64,000 nucleotides of DNA from JALZOC01 sp038320555 (lineage in GTDB: Bacteria; Acidobacteriota; Vicinamibacteria; Vicinamibacterales; 2-12-FULL-66-21), in assembly GCA_038320555.1 (NCBI GenBank), contig JBBQEJ010000006.1:1-64000 (forward strand), written 5' to 3'. This document shows, piece by piece, positions 1-13,705 of the stretch. Positions within the stretch are counted from its first letter, which is position 1, and the number at the start of each line of letters is the position of its first letter. The notes below the pieces were generated by a model, which made no database searches, was not told the origin of the DNA, and saw nothing but the letters and a program-made list of their open reading frames with translations. The position numbers and the translations under genes are program-made.

Positions 1-572
1 TCGAGATAGGTGCCCTTGCGCAATCCGCCATCTGCCTGGCCATCGCCAAGCTCGAACGCGAGCACGATCTTGGGAGAGAAGGGGAACGCGCTCTTGCTGT
101 CGTCAATCGCCAGGGTGCCAGCGAGCTCCTGGACCGTCGCAAAGCTGTCGGCCGGACTCGTGTACGACGTATAGAGCAGCCCCGGCTTCAACTTCCCCGC
201 GGTGAACGTCAGCGACCCGAAATAGTCGCGTTCGTAGTAATTGCCCGCGGCCGCCGTCGAGTGAATGCTGTTCCAGGTGCCGACGTCCGCCGTGATGCCG
301 TGCTTGAGTGCGAAGGCGACGTCCGCGTACGGCTGCGCGATCGTTCCGCCGGAATGCTGACGAATTCCACGGAACAGATACGCGGATGTGAAGTCGAGGC
401 CCGTCGTGACCGTGTAGACCTTCGCGGGCGCACCTTCAGCAGGGGCCGGCGCGGGCGCTGAGGTGGTCGTCGGCGGTTGCGTCGCCGACGCGCTTGTCGT
501 CTGGGCGGACGCTGTTGCCGACAGCAGCCCTGTTACGCACGCAGCGATTGCGAGTCGTTCTAGAGTTCTCAT
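1..572 (-). CDS. Outer-membrane porin, TorF-like, 3' end outside window
   Basis: The protein begins MRTLERLAIAACVTGLL, a signal peptide ending ASAQ, followed by a Thr/Pro/Ala-rich linker. The next segment, TTGLDFTSAYLFRGIRQ, matches the first strand of TorF-type putative porins (TIGR02001-like), which usually read ...SAYVFRGIS. Alternating aromatic and polar strands continue to the window edge, as expected for an outer-membrane beta-barrel. The ATG at 572 has GGAG 5-8 bases upstream, which fixes the start. It lies 155 bases downstream of the ammonium transporter on the same strand, so it may serve small-solute uptake in the same nitrogen locus, but no substrate can be read from the sequence. 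About 190 residues are visible and the C-terminus is missing. Confidence 0.7.
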   Translation of the reverse strand, partial: MRTLERLAIAACVTGLLSATASAQTTSASATQPPTTTSAPAPAPAEGAPAKVYTVTTGLDFTSAYLFRGIRQHSGGTIAQPYADVAFALKHGITADVGTWNSIHSTAAAGNYYERDYFGSLTFTAGKLKPGLLYTSYTSPADSFATVQELAGTLAIDDSKSAFPFSPKIVLAFELGDGQADGGLRKGTYL

Positions 573-727
573 ATGGCTCCTTCACTCCCGCCGTCGTGCG
601 GCAGGTCCGATCTTTTGGCGATTCCAAACACTCTGGAGAAGCGTTTCAAAGCCCTTGCATCAAGCTCGGTATTCAGCCGGACGTGGGTCTTGAAACCGCT
701 CGAGCGATCCGCCGCGATGACGCATCG

Positions 728-2365
728 TCAGTCAGCCAGGGGGCGCAGCGCTGTGTGGGCGATGGACGGTTCCAAGGGCCGGGACCGCGGCGCTGCCACG
801 TTGTCGGCCGCCGAGATGGCGGTGTCGGGATATCCAAGCATGCCCATTTCAGGAATGTCGAGGCCTTCGATTTCGACCTCGGCAGGCACACGATTGCCCA
901 GCGTGGCGCCAATCACCTTCAGCGCCAGATAGAACGACGGCATGGCGAAGGCGAAACAGGCGAGAACGCCGATGATCTCGGCAACAAACTGACGGGGATC
1001 GCCATAGAACAAGCCCCGGACCGTTCCGGGCACGCCATTGAAGCCATCGCCGTAGGTGCCGTCCGCAAACAAACCAAGGGCGAGCACACCCCAGATGCCG
1101 TTGAACATGTGGACGGCAATCGCACCGACCGGATCGTCAACCTTCAACGTCCGCTCCACGAAGAACACGGCCCAGACCACCAGCACACCCGCGACCCCAC
1201 CGATGATGCAGGCCGATACGCTGTTGACGAACGCGCAGGGTGCGGTGATCGCGACGAGGCCGGCCAGCATGCCGTTCACGAGCATGCTCGGATCCGGCTT
1301 GCCATAACGGATCTGCACGTAGGCCATCGCAGCGAGCGCGCCAGTCGCGGACGCGAGCATCGTGTTCACTGCGGCCACGGCGATGCGAAGGTCCGTGCCG
1401 GCCAGCGACGATCCGGCATTGAACCCGAACCAGCCAAACGCGAGGATGAAGGTGCCCGCAATCGCCATCGGCAGGTTATGGCCGGGAATCGCGTTGGGCG
1501 AACCGTCTTTGTTGTACTTTCCGATGCGCGGCCCGAGAACGAACGCGCCTGTGAGCGCTGCTATGCCGCCAACCAGGTGAACGACCGACGATCCGGCGAA
1601 GTCGACGTGGCCGTGGCCGAGACCGAAGTTCACGCCGAGTTGCGCGAGCCAGCCGCCGCCCCATACCCAGTTCGCGAAGATCGGATACACGAACATCGAC
1701 AGGACGAAGGAAAATGCGACGAACGACGACCACTTCCATCGCTCCGCCATGGCGCCGGTCGGGATCGTGGCGGCCGTGTCCATGAAGACCATCTGGAAGA
1801 GGAATAGCGTGAAGACGCCCACGTCATACGTGTCGCCGCTCAGGAAGAATCCTTTCATGCCGAACAAGCCGAACGCTTTGCCGAAGAGCGTCAGGGTGAA
1901 CTCGTGATTCAACCCGGGCGTCCCGCCCAGCGAGGCGACCGCGCCGACGCCTCCCATCTGCAGGGCATAGCCGCAGATCCAGTAGCCGAACATCCCGATG
2001 GCGTAGACCATGAAATTCATCGTCATGGTGTGCGCGACGTTCTTGGCTCTCGTAAATCCGATTTCGACGAGCGCGAATCCTGCCTGCATGAACATGACGA
2101 GGAAGCCCGCGATGAGCGTCCACATGATGTTGATGGCGATCTTGCTGTGGCCGACGGCATCCATGACTTCGGCAAGCTGCGGGTTGGCGGCATCCTTGAC
2201 CGTCAGGTCCTTGGCCGTGCCGGTTGCGGCGCCGGACGGATCCGCGGCTGGAGCCGCGGCCTGCGCCTGCGCCTGGGCCGTCAACGGGCGCGCCACGGTG
2301 GACACAAACAGCGCCAGCGCGAGCGCTGTCAGCAACACGCGGGTCAGTCGAAGAGCACATCGCAT
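728..2365 (-). CDS. amt: Ammonium transporter, Amt family
   Basis: This is an inner-membrane ammonium channel of about 545 residues. An N-terminal signal-like segment (MRCALRLTRVLLTALALAL) and an Ala/Gln-rich linker precede eleven hydrophobic helices. Family motifs include DTAATIPTGAMAERW and the twin pore histidines in SSVVHLVGG and AVHMFNGIWG. The C-terminal tail is about 45 residues beyond the last helix. The start at 2365 is preferred because GGAGGA lies seven bases upstream; an in-frame start 30 bases earlier has no such site. No glnK (PII) gene adjoins it, which is unusual because amt and glnK are commonly paired. It follows gltBD on the same strand after a 571-base gap with its own predicted sigma-54 promoter. 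Confidence 0.95.
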   Translation of the reverse strand: MRCALRLTRVLLTALALALFVSTVARPLTAQAQAQAAAPAADPSGAATGTAKDLTVKDAANPQLAEVMDAVGHSKIAINIMWTLIAGFLVMFMQAGFALVEIGFTRAKNVAHTMTMNFMVYAIGMFGYWICGYALQMGGVGAVASLGGTPGLNHEFTLTLFGKAFGLFGMKGFFLSGDTYDVGVFTLFLFQMVFMDTAATIPTGAMAERWKWSSFVAFSFVLSMFVYPIFANWVWGGGWLAQLGVNFGLGHGHVDFAGSSVVHLVGGIAALTGAFVLGPRIGKYNKDGSPNAIPGHNLPMAIAGTFILAFGWFGFNAGSSLAGTDLRIAVAAVNTMLASATGALAAMAYVQIRYGKPDPSMLVNGMLAGLVAITAPCAFVNSVSACIIGGVAGVLVVWAVFFVERTLKVDDPVGAIAVHMFNGIWGVLALGLFADGTYGDGFNGVPGTVRGLFYGDPRQFVAEIIGVLACFAFAMPSFYLALKVIGATLGNRVPAEVEIEGLDIPEMGMLGYPDTAISAADNVAAPRSRPLEPSIAHTALRPLAD

Positions 2366-2436
2366 GGGCGTATTTCCTCCGCAGGTAATGATCATGAACG
2401 CCGTCCGCCGGAAGAAGTCCGGTCGTCGTTCACTAG

Positions 2437-2452
2437 AGCAAGTTCAACGCCA
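2437..2452 (-). promoter_or_regulatory. Sigma-54-type promoter for amt
   Basis: Read on the minus strand the site is TGGCGTTGAACTTGCT. It has the GG-N10-GC spacing of -24/-12 promoters (consensus TGGCAC-N5-TTGCA). Transcription would start near 2427, about 60 bases before the amt start codon. This fits the known nitrogen control of amt genes by RpoN and an NtrC-type activator. The match is to motif only. Confidence 0.6.
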
Positions 2453-2582
2453 CCCCCCTACCGACATTCATGCATGGCCACTTCTCGCAAATTCAGGCCT
2501 GAGATCTGCGATCCGGGGGGCCATGGATGCGCAGAACGACACTGAAAAGGGTGACAATTCGAGCCAGTCGCTTGCGAATGAT

Positions 2583-2863
2583 AGACATTTTTGTCTGATA
2601 TAGATTTCTTGATGCGATCCGCGTGGGCCCCCATCGAACAGCGCGATACTTCGGGGCGTTAACAGGAATTGAGGTCAGGAAGGAGAGACCTACCGGGCCG
2701 CCACGTCTAACACCGGGTTAACAGGTGGAGTGGGCGAAGAAGACAATTTTGGCGTTATGAAAACTTCGCTACAGAATTGTCTTTCTTATTCGACTTCGCG
2801 GGAGGGGGCGGGTCAAAACACAGGGACTACCGTGAAGACACGCGAACAGACAGACATTTTTGT
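2583..2863. promoter_or_regulatory. Cluster of four AGACA-N2-4-TGTCT-like sites
   Basis: The sites are AGACATTTTTGTCT at 2583-2596 (perfect 5-base arms), AGACAATTTTGG at 2741-2752, ACAGAATTGTCT at 2771-2782 and AGACATTTTTGT at 2852-2863. All lie upstream of the amt sigma-54 promoter, the first about 150 bases from it, where enhancer-binding activators usually bind. The binding protein is unknown. Confidence 0.4.
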
Positions 2864-2936
2864 GGATCGTTGGCCCAACAAAAACTCCGTACCCTTTGGC
2901 GTTCGTGTTCTGAGTCTTCCCCGGCCCCTTCGTCGT

Positions 2937-4377
2937 CTATGCGACGGCTGCGGGCAACTGCGACGCACCCATCAGGTATGCGTCCACGCCCCGGGCGGCG
3001 CTGCGGCCGTCCGCGATCGCCCAGACGATGAGCGACTGGCCGCGCTGCATGTCGCCGGCGGCGAAGATGCCCTCTTCGCTCGTCATCCAGTTGGCGTCGC
3101 GCCAGACGGTTCCGCGCTCGGTCATCCGCACGCCCAGCTCGGACAGGAGCGATCCCCGCTCGGGGCCCAGGAAGCCCATCGCCAGAAGTACAAGGTCCGC
3201 TTTCACGTCGAACCCGCTGTCGGGCAGCGGCACGAACCGCATCCGCCCGGCCTCCCGCAGCATCTCCCCCCGCACAGCCTGGATCGCCGCAACGCGGCCC
3301 TGGGTATCCCCGACGAAACGTTCGGTCGAGACCGAATACAGCCGTTCGCCGCCCTCCTCGTGCGCCGAGGACGTCCTGAATATGGCCGGCCACTGCGGCC
3401 ACGGGTTGTCGGCCGCGCGCGCCTCAGGCGGACGTGCCATCACCTCGAACTGGGAGACCGACAGCGCGCCCTGGCGGTGCACCGTGCCCAGGCAGTCCGC
3501 TCCGGTGTCTCCCCCGCCGATAATCACGACGTGACGCCCTTCGGCCGAAATGAACTCCTCAGGGGGGACCGTGTCCCCTTCGCAGAGGCGGTTCTGCTGT
3601 GTCAGGTAATCCACCGCGAAATGGATGCCACCGAGATCGCGGCCGGCGATTGGCAGGTCCCGAGGCAATGTCGCGCCGCCGCACAGAACCGTCCCATCAA
3701 AACCAGATCGCAGAGCGGACGCGGGCATGCCGCCGCCGACGTCGACGCCCGGGCGGAACACGACCCCTTCCTGTTCCATGATCGCCAGCCGTCGATCAAG
3801 AGACCGCTTTTCCAGCTTGAACTCGGGAATTCCGTACCGCAGCAATCCACCGATGCGATCGGCGCGCTCGAAAACCGTTACCGAGTGCCCCGCGCGGTTC
3901 AACTGGTCGGCCGCGGCGAGCCCGGCGGGCCCTGATCCGACGACCGCCACACGGCGTCCGGTGCGCCCCGAGGGGGGATGCGGCCGAATCCACGCCTCCT
4001 CGAACGCGCGCTCCACGATCGCCAGCTCGATGCTCTTGATCCTGACGGCGTCGTCGTTGATGCCGAGCACGCACGATCCTTCGCACGGCGCGGGACAGAG
4101 CCGCCCGGTGAATTCAGGGAAATTGTTCGTGGCGTGCAGCCGCTCGCTGGCGGCCTGCCAACGGTTGCGGTACACCAGATCGTTCCAATCCGGAATGAGG
4201 TTGCCGAGGGGACACCCCTGGTGGCAGAACGGGATTCCGCAGTCCATGCAGCGCGCGCCCTGCTGCTGCATCTCCGCGTCGGCCTCGACCAGATAGACCT
4301 CTTTCCAGTCGCGGACGCGCGACTCGACAGGCCGTGCATGCGGCTTCGTCCGGCGGATCTCGATGAAACCGGTCGGC

Positions 4378-4385
<8 letters not shown>
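2937..4385 (-). CDS. gltD: Glutamate synthase (NADPH) small subunit
   Basis: This is the beta subunit (482 residues) that passes electrons from NADPH through FAD and Fe-S centres to GltB. The N-terminal Fe-S region carries CMDCGIPFCHQGCPLG and later APCEGSCV. The FAD Rossmann motif is VAVVGSGPAGLAAA, and the NADPH motif is VVIIGGGDTGADCLG. The likely start is the GTG at 4385, giving VGKPTGFIEI, the usual GltD N-terminus. It overlaps the gltB stop by eight bases (GTGGGTAA), which implies translational coupling. An in-frame ATG at 4421 lies inside gltB and would add 12 atypical residues. Confidence 0.96.
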
Positions 4386-8964
<4,579 letters not shown>

Positions 8965-9060
8965 CGCACCGCAGGCGCAAAACGGAATCTACAGATGCCA
9001 TCCATGCATTCTGCTTCTGTGCTCGTTATGCACGCAGCGCATGGACAGCATCAGTTTCTT

Positions 9061-9095
9061 GGGGTCAGACCGGGGTCAGACCGGGGTCAGACCCC
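9061..9095. repeat. Tandem GGGGTCAGACC repeat ending in GGGGTCAGACCCC palindrome
   Basis: Three 11-base units start at 9061, 9072 and 9083, and the last completes the palindrome GGGGTCAGACCCC (9083-9095). The array abuts the stop codon of the M14 peptidase at 9096. The same palindrome occurs inside that gene. Short palindromes like this resemble REP sequences mobilised by REP-associated tyrosine transposases. No such transposase is in the window. Confidence 0.75.
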
Positions 9096-12000
9096 CTAGC
9101 GCGTGGTTGTCGTCGGGGCCGGTGTGGGCCGCGGTGAGCCAGCCAGATCGTTCCAATTCAACAGCGTGTTGAACACCATGTTGAACTCGCCGTGGTTCTG
9201 CCATCGGTAGATCGGATTGTTCGCAAACAGGACGACGCGCCCTTTGCCGGTGTATCCACCCGGCACGTCCACCGCAAATGGCCGCTGGCGGATTTCGTCG
9301 GCACCTTTCATGAGACCACTCAACACCGCGGCGTCGCCGCCGACGTAGCGCGCGAGAACGCCCGATTGATCGGGAGGCCCGACAGACATCAGCGGGCCGC
9401 CAAGATACTTGACCGGCATGATCCGCTCCGTATAGCCGTAGAACACGGGATGATCGAGACGGATCACCTCGGCATTGACGATTGGACGGGGTGCGTAGAA
9501 GTCCCGCGACGTCGAACCCGAACCGTCCACAGTACGCGCCAGCCCCAGCTCGGTTGGAAAGCGCACCGCGTCGCCCATTGCGACGAGTGTGCCCCCCGCA
9601 TCGAGGAACTTCGCGAACGCCTCCACGCCTTCGCCGCCCATGCCGCCAGTGATGTCGGGTGACTCGCCATACATGCCGAGAAATTTGTACTTGGCGTCCT
9701 TCACGTACGGGACCGGACGGGCCGCGGGGGGTTGAAAGACGGCCTGGCGTGTCGCCGTTTGCGTCGGCATCACGATGACGTCGTACGCGGCGCGCAGGTT
9801 GCCCTGCCTGACGCGCTCCTTGTAAATGAGATCGTACGGAATGCCGAACCGGTCGAACGTGTACCGCACCCAGCCGATTTCCTGAGTATTGTTCCACGAG
9901 GAGTACATCGCGATGCGCGGCGGGTCGGCATCGTGCATCGCGACCGGCGGCGGCGCGGACAACGACGCGGCCGTCAGCCCGAGCTGCTCGATCGCCCGGC
10001 GGACGGCTCCGAGATCGGCCGGCGGCACAATGACGAACGACCCGGCCGGAAAGTCAATACCTTCAGCGCTGAAACTCTTCTCCGCAATCCTCATCGGTAC
10101 GGTCCGCAGCCTGTAACGGAACGCGATCATGTTGTTCGAGCCGAAATGCGCGACCGCAATGCCCGCCGTGCCGCCGCCTGCAACCTTCCCTCGAGTCGTG
10201 ACCTTCTCTACAGGTGTCGTGGCGACATCAAGGATGGCCCGGTCCTTGATCTCCTTGACCTCCACAAGCATCGCCAGGCCCATCGTCCAGCCGCTGTCGT
10301 CATAAGTCCGCAGCTCAGGATCGGGATAGCTCTGCTTCTCGAGAAGGTTTTTCGCCAGCCGGCCGTAGGGCTGATCGCGCTTGATCACGTACGAACCGGC
10401 CGGAAACGTTCCGTCGCTCGTTTTGATGTCGCCGGCCGCCTGGCCAACCTCGATGCGCTGGAGGCGCAGGATGTTCACGAGCTCCGCCGCCTTCGTCATG
10501 TCACGCTGAACCGGAATGACGAACCCGAACGGCGGGTCCTTCTTGCCCGATTCAATCGAGTTCTGCGTCTTCTGGTAGAAGTTTTCGACGACGAGGTTGG
10601 GGAACGACGCGGTCAGCTGCAGCGCGCTGAGGACGCCCGTCTCCATGTAGTTCGTGTTGTTGCGGCGGGAAAAACCGGCCGCTGCGCCTGGCGGAATCGG
10701 GAGCCCGCGGTACCACTCGCGCGGCTGGCCGCCGCCACGACCCGTGGGAGGACCGGACGCACGGCCGCGGCCGGCAAACACGTCCGGCCCGCCAGCGTCC
10801 CCTCCGGCGGCGGCGACTTCGTTCGCTCGTCCCCCTCTGGCGCCGCCCCCAGTGTCAGGCCCAGGGCGGGAGCCGGCTGGCGCCCCTGTTTGAGGCGGGG
10901 GCAAGCTGGGGTCCGACGCCGTGCTCTGGGGAGCGGGGTCAGACCCCACCGCCGGCGGAACGGGGTCAGACCCCAACCCACGGCCGGGGCCACCGGCGCC
11001 ACGCCCGCCCGGCCCGGCCTCGCGGCCCGACTGCGTTTCGTACATGCGCATCATGCCGTTGTGGTTATACGACACAGACCCCAGGTATCCCGGCGACCAG
11101 CCGTCCATGAACGCGTGCGTGTACACGCCAGGCATCCCCCACTTCGTCATCTGCGCGAGCTCGAAGTTCGAGAACCAGGGAAGCTCCGCGAAGAGAATGG
11201 GGTCGAGGTTCGGGTTCTGCGGGGCGGCGCCGCTGTAGGTGTACATCAGCGCCTGGGCTTCATGGAGGTCGTGCATGATCGGTGGATGCGCCGTGAAGTA
11301 CCAGTCCACGAGCGCACGCATCGAAACCTGTGAGAGATTGATGTCGCGGTTGTTGTCGTGGTAGACATACTTCCCCCAATATGGAAGACCGCCGCCACCG
11401 CCGCCTGCGACCCCGGCCGTCGCCGGCGGGCCCGTCGCGGCCGGCGCGGTCTGCGCCGCGGTCTCGAGACCACGATTGAACCAGTCCACGTTGCGATCGC
11501 GGCCGTCGGCATCAGCCACGGGCGTCACCGAGACGATGACGTTGTCACGGATTTGCTTGATGAGCGGCGACGTCTCAGTGGCGAGCCGGTAGACGAGCTC
11601 CATCAGCATTTCCGACGGGCCCGTTTCACCACTGTGGAGGCCCCCCATCAGGTGATAGTGCGGCCGGGTCGTGGCAATGAGCTGCTTGATTTGTTCCGGC
11701 GAGAGGCCGCGCGGATCCGCGATCTTCGCCAGGTTGTCGCGGTTCCTCTGAAGGTTCCTCATGTTGTCGTCCGACGACACCCAGACGACCACCAACTCGC
11801 GGTCCTCGTCAGATCTGCCGATGGTCTCCATGCGCACACGCGGCGTCGCGGCCGCAAGCGCGCGGTAGTACTTCAGGATGTCGGCGTAGTAGGTCAACGT
11901 TGCAGGCGCGCCGATGTGGTGGCCGAGCACGTCTTTCGGCGACGGAATCCCTTTGACCTTCGGCAGATGATCGACGAGCGGACTGCTGTAGTACGGCGCC

Positions 12001-12167
12001 GTCGTCCACCCGGCGACGAGCCGGGCGAACTCCTCGTCCTGCGGCTGCGCCGGGTCGCGGGTCTCGGTGACCATCTGCTGCGCCGGTATCGAAATCGCGG
12101 CGGCGAGAATGGCGGCACTCGCAACCAGCCCAGAGCAGCGCCGGCGGTACGTCTGTTCGACGCTCAT
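9096..12167 (-). CDS. Exported M14-family metallocarboxypeptidase with C-terminal amidotransferase-like domain
   Basis: This secreted zinc peptidase (about 1023 residues) begins with a signal segment ending near IPAQQ. The M14 zinc ligands are His178 and Glu181 in GGLHSGETG, and a third ligand is likely in MHDLHEAQALMYTYSG. After the catalytic domain comes a Gly/Pro/Arg-rich spacer of roughly 120 residues. The C-terminal region (for example YGESPDITGGMGGEG and AFAKFLDAGGTLVAMGD) resembles the class I amidotransferase-like fold seen in large M14 proteins. The start at 12167 (MSVEQ) has AAGGAG seven bases upstream. The spacer contains three copies of a GGGGTC-type palindrome in frame. A paralogue is at 36845-39679. 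Confidence 0.85.
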   Translation of the reverse strand: MSVEQTYRRRCSGLVASAAILAAAISIPAQQMVTETRDPAQPQDEEFARLVAGWTTAPYYSSPLVDHLPKVKGIPSPKDVLGHHIGAPATLTYYADILKYYRALAAATPRVRMETIGRSDEDRELVVVWVSSDDNMRNLQRNRDNLAKIADPRGLSPEQIKQLIATTRPHYHLMGGLHSGETGPSEMLMELVYRLATETSPLIKQIRDNVIVSVTPVADADGRDRNVDWFNRGLETAAQTAPAATGPPATAGVAGGGGGGLPYWGKYVYHDNNRDINLSQVSMRALVDWYFTAHPPIMHDLHEAQALMYTYSGAAPQNPNLDPILFAELPWFSNFELAQMTKWGMPGVYTHAFMDGWSPGYLGSVSYNHNGMMRMYETQSGREAGPGGRGAGGPGRGLGSDPVPPAVGSDPAPQSTASDPSLPPPQTGAPAGSRPGPDTGGGARGGRANEVAAAGGDAGGPDVFAGRGRASGPPTGRGGGQPREWYRGLPIPPGAAAGFSRRNNTNYMETGVLSALQLTASFPNLVVENFYQKTQNSIESGKKDPPFGFVIPVQRDMTKAAELVNILRLQRIEVGQAAGDIKTSDGTFPAGSYVIKRDQPYGRLAKNLLEKQSYPDPELRTYDDSGWTMGLAMLVEVKEIKDRAILDVATTPVEKVTTRGKVAGGGTAGIAVAHFGSNNMIAFRYRLRTVPMRIAEKSFSAEGIDFPAGSFVIVPPADLGAVRRAIEQLGLTAASLSAPPPVAMHDADPPRIAMYSSWNNTQEIGWVRYTFDRFGIPYDLIYKERVRQGNLRAAYDVIVMPTQTATRQAVFQPPAARPVPYVKDAKYKFLGMYGESPDITGGMGGEGVEAFAKFLDAGGTLVAMGDAVRFPTELGLARTVDGSGSTSRDFYAPRPIVNAEVIRLDHPVFYGYTERIMPVKYLGGPLMSVGPPDQSGVLARYVGGDAAVLSGLMKGADEIRQRPFAVDVPGGYTGKGRVVLFANNPIYRWQNHGEFNMVFNTLLNWNDLAGSPRPTPAPTTTTR
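10909..10974. repeat. In-frame GGGGTC-type palindromes inside the M14 gene
   Basis: Perfect GGGGTCAGACCCC copies lie at 10935-10947 and 10962-10974, and a degenerate GGGGTCCGACGCC at 10909-10921. They are 26-27 bases apart and encode the repeated SDP residues of the linker GLGSDPVPPAVGSDPAPQ. The same palindrome ends the array just after this gene's stop codon. Confidence 0.75.
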
Positions 12168-12360
12168 CCATCTACTCCTTGGAGGCACGGGCTAGAGGTC
12201 CCCGCGTCAGCGGGGCGTAATCAAGCACGTGGCGTAGCGAGGCGGAGCCTCCATGGTCTGAGGCGCAGCATCTCTAGTGCGCGCGGGCCGATCACGGTCG
12301 TCCGGGGGGCGATTCTAACAGACCCGCCAGCGCGTCCCGGCTGCGGCGCTGCGCTGCGGC

Positions 12361-12366
12361 TATAAT
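12361..12366 (+). promoter_or_regulatory. -10 element TATAAT for msrA
   Basis: A perfect TATAAT ends 38 bases before the first msrA start codon. No good -35 hexamer is visible 16-18 bases upstream. The same divergent gap has a CCCCGC-GTCA-GCGGGG hairpin at 12200-12215, whose role is unclear. Confidence 0.5.
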
Positions 12367-12404
12367 TCGAACGCGGGAATGAACTTGCCGGCGGCGGGGT
12401 TTGG

Positions 12405-13079
12405 ATGGCTATGAAGAAACAAGCCGTAACGCTGATGGCCACGTGGATCGTCGTCGCCGCCCTGAGCGCGTCAGCCTTTCCCGATCCTGTCAAAGACATC
12501 CGGACGACCGTGCCTGCGCCGCCGCAGACGGCGGTCCTCGCTGGCGGTTGTTTCTGGGGCGTGGAGGCCGTGTTCGAGCAGCTCAACGGCGTCCGGGATG
12601 TCGTCTCAGGCTTTGCCGGCGGCAGCCAGCTGACTGCGCACTACTCGGTCGTCAGCAGCGGAGTGACCGGCCACGCCGAGTCGGTTCAGATCACGTACGA
12701 CCCGGTGAAAATCAGCTACGGACAATTGCTGAAGGTCTTCTTTGCCGTCGCGCACGACCCGACTGAATTGAACCGCCAGGGCCCCGACGAAGGAACGCAG
12801 TACCGCTCGTCCATCTTTTATGCGAACGATGAACAGAAGGCGGTCGCCGAGGCATACGTCAGCCAGCTGACGGGGGCGCGCGTCTTCACCAAGCCGATCG
12901 TGACGACCGTCGTACCGCTCAAGGGGTTCTATCCGGCCGAGGACTATCATCAGAACTTTCTGGCGCGAAACCCTGACTACCCGTACATCGTCGCCAACGA
13001 TCTCCCCAAGCTTCGCGCGCTCAAGGCGGAGTTTCCCGAGCTGCTGAAGGCCACGGCGGCGGCCCAGAAAAAGAAGTAG
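12405..13079 (+). CDS. msrA: Peptide-methionine (S)-S-oxide reductase, exported
   Basis: The enzyme reduces methionine-S-sulfoxide in proteins and peptides. The catalytic Cys lies in the family motif GGCFWG, and downstream conserved segments include GVTGHAESVQITYDP and FYPAEDYHQNFL. The N-terminus (MKKQAVTLMATWIVVAAL...SAFP) looks like a signal peptide, so it probably acts in the periplasm. The only cysteine visible is the catalytic one. A resolving Cys is absent, suggesting a one-Cys type that needs an external reductant. Either ATG at 12405 or 12411 could be used; the ribosome site is weak. It stands alone, divergent from the M14 peptidase. Confidence 0.94.
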   Translation: MAMKKQAVTLMATWIVVAALSASAFPDPVKDIRTTVPAPPQTAVLAGGCFWGVEAVFEQLNGVRDVVSGFAGGSQLTAHYSVVSSGVTGHAESVQITYDPVKISYGQLLKVFFAVAHDPTELNRQGPDEGTQYRSSIFYANDEQKAVAEAYVSQLTGARVFTKPIVTTVVPLKGFYPAEDYHQNFLARNPDYPYIVANDLPKLRALKAEFPELLKATAAAQKKK

Positions 13080-13088
13080 GATGCTTCG

Positions 13089-13682
13089 CTAGGCGAACGC
13101 GCGCTGTTTGATGGTGAGGAGAAGCGACATCAGGGCTACCGCCAGCAAGGTGCCCCGCTCGCTGAAGAATACCTCTCGCCACGGATGCAGGGGCGTCACG
13201 GCGAGCAGCGCCGCGCGGGGCGGCCACCGCGGCATCCACGCCCTGACCTGTCCCGCATAGTCATCATACGCGGTCAGGTACTTGCTTCGGATGAAGGCAG
13301 CTTCCCAGCCGGCGATCGCTCGATACTGCACGAAGAATACAATCCAGGCGATCGGGAGCATCCAGAGGAGTCGCGACCAGACGGCAAAGCCTGTCCACAG
13401 TAGCCAGTTGCCGACATACAGAGGATTCCGCACGATCGCGTAAGGTCCAGCCGTCATGAGTGGACCGTACCGTGTGGTTCGCGTCCGGGAGATAGTTCCG
13501 ATATGTCGAACCGCCCACAGTCGTAACGACTGGCCGCCAACCACGAGAAGGGCGCCGGCGGCCATGAGGGCCCTGCCGTCAACTTCTCCTGATCGAATGA
13601 GCAACAGCATCAGGGCGAGCGGTACTGGGAGAAACGATCGATAGCGGAACAGCCACGCCCCGGTTGGGGCTTCTGAAGTCAT
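13089..13682 (-). CDS. Isoprenylcysteine/phospholipid methyltransferase-family membrane protein
   Basis: This is an integral membrane protein of 197 residues with about five hydrophobic segments. The segment GPLMTAGPYAIVRNPLYVGN is the signature of the ICMT/PEMT family, whose members methylate lipids or C-terminal prenylcysteines using S-adenosylmethionine. No substrate can be inferred. The start at 13682 (MTSEAP) is chosen because TACTAT lies exactly seven bases upstream on the minus strand, implying a leaderless mRNA. The ATG at 13703 would leave only two bases to the divergent gene. Confidence 0.75.
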   Translation of the reverse strand: MTSEAPTGAWLFRYRSFLPVPLALMLLLIRSGEVDGRALMAAGALLVVGGQSLRLWAVRHIGTISRTRTTRYGPLMTAGPYAIVRNPLYVGNWLLWTGFAVWSRLLWMLPIAWIVFFVQYRAIAGWEAAFIRSKYLTAYDDYAGQVRAWMPRWPPRAALLAVTPLHPWREVFFSERGTLLAVALMSLLLTIKQRAFA

Positions 13683-13689
13683 CGGTTCG

Positions 13690-13695
13690 ATAGTA
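13690..13695 (-). promoter_or_regulatory. -10 element TACTAT, leaderless spacing
   Basis: On the minus strand TACTAT is followed by seven bases and then the ATG at 13682. Transcription would begin at or next to the start codon. Confidence 0.45.
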
Positions 13696-13705
13696 CCATC
13701 CAAAC

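Larger units (their letters stand above)
2366..2936. other. 571-base intergenic region upstream of amt
   Basis: No credible gene lies here. The gap is AT-richer than its surroundings and holds a sigma-54-like promoter near amt and four AGACA-type sites, listed separately. I see no clear rho-independent terminator after gltD. Confidence 0.6.

Noticed and set aside
494..1807. Long plus-strand reading frame opposite amt
   Set aside because: It is the complement of a well-conserved ammonium transporter. Its composition (Arg/His/Asp/Glu-rich) is typical of antisense frames in high-GC DNA, and it has no motif.
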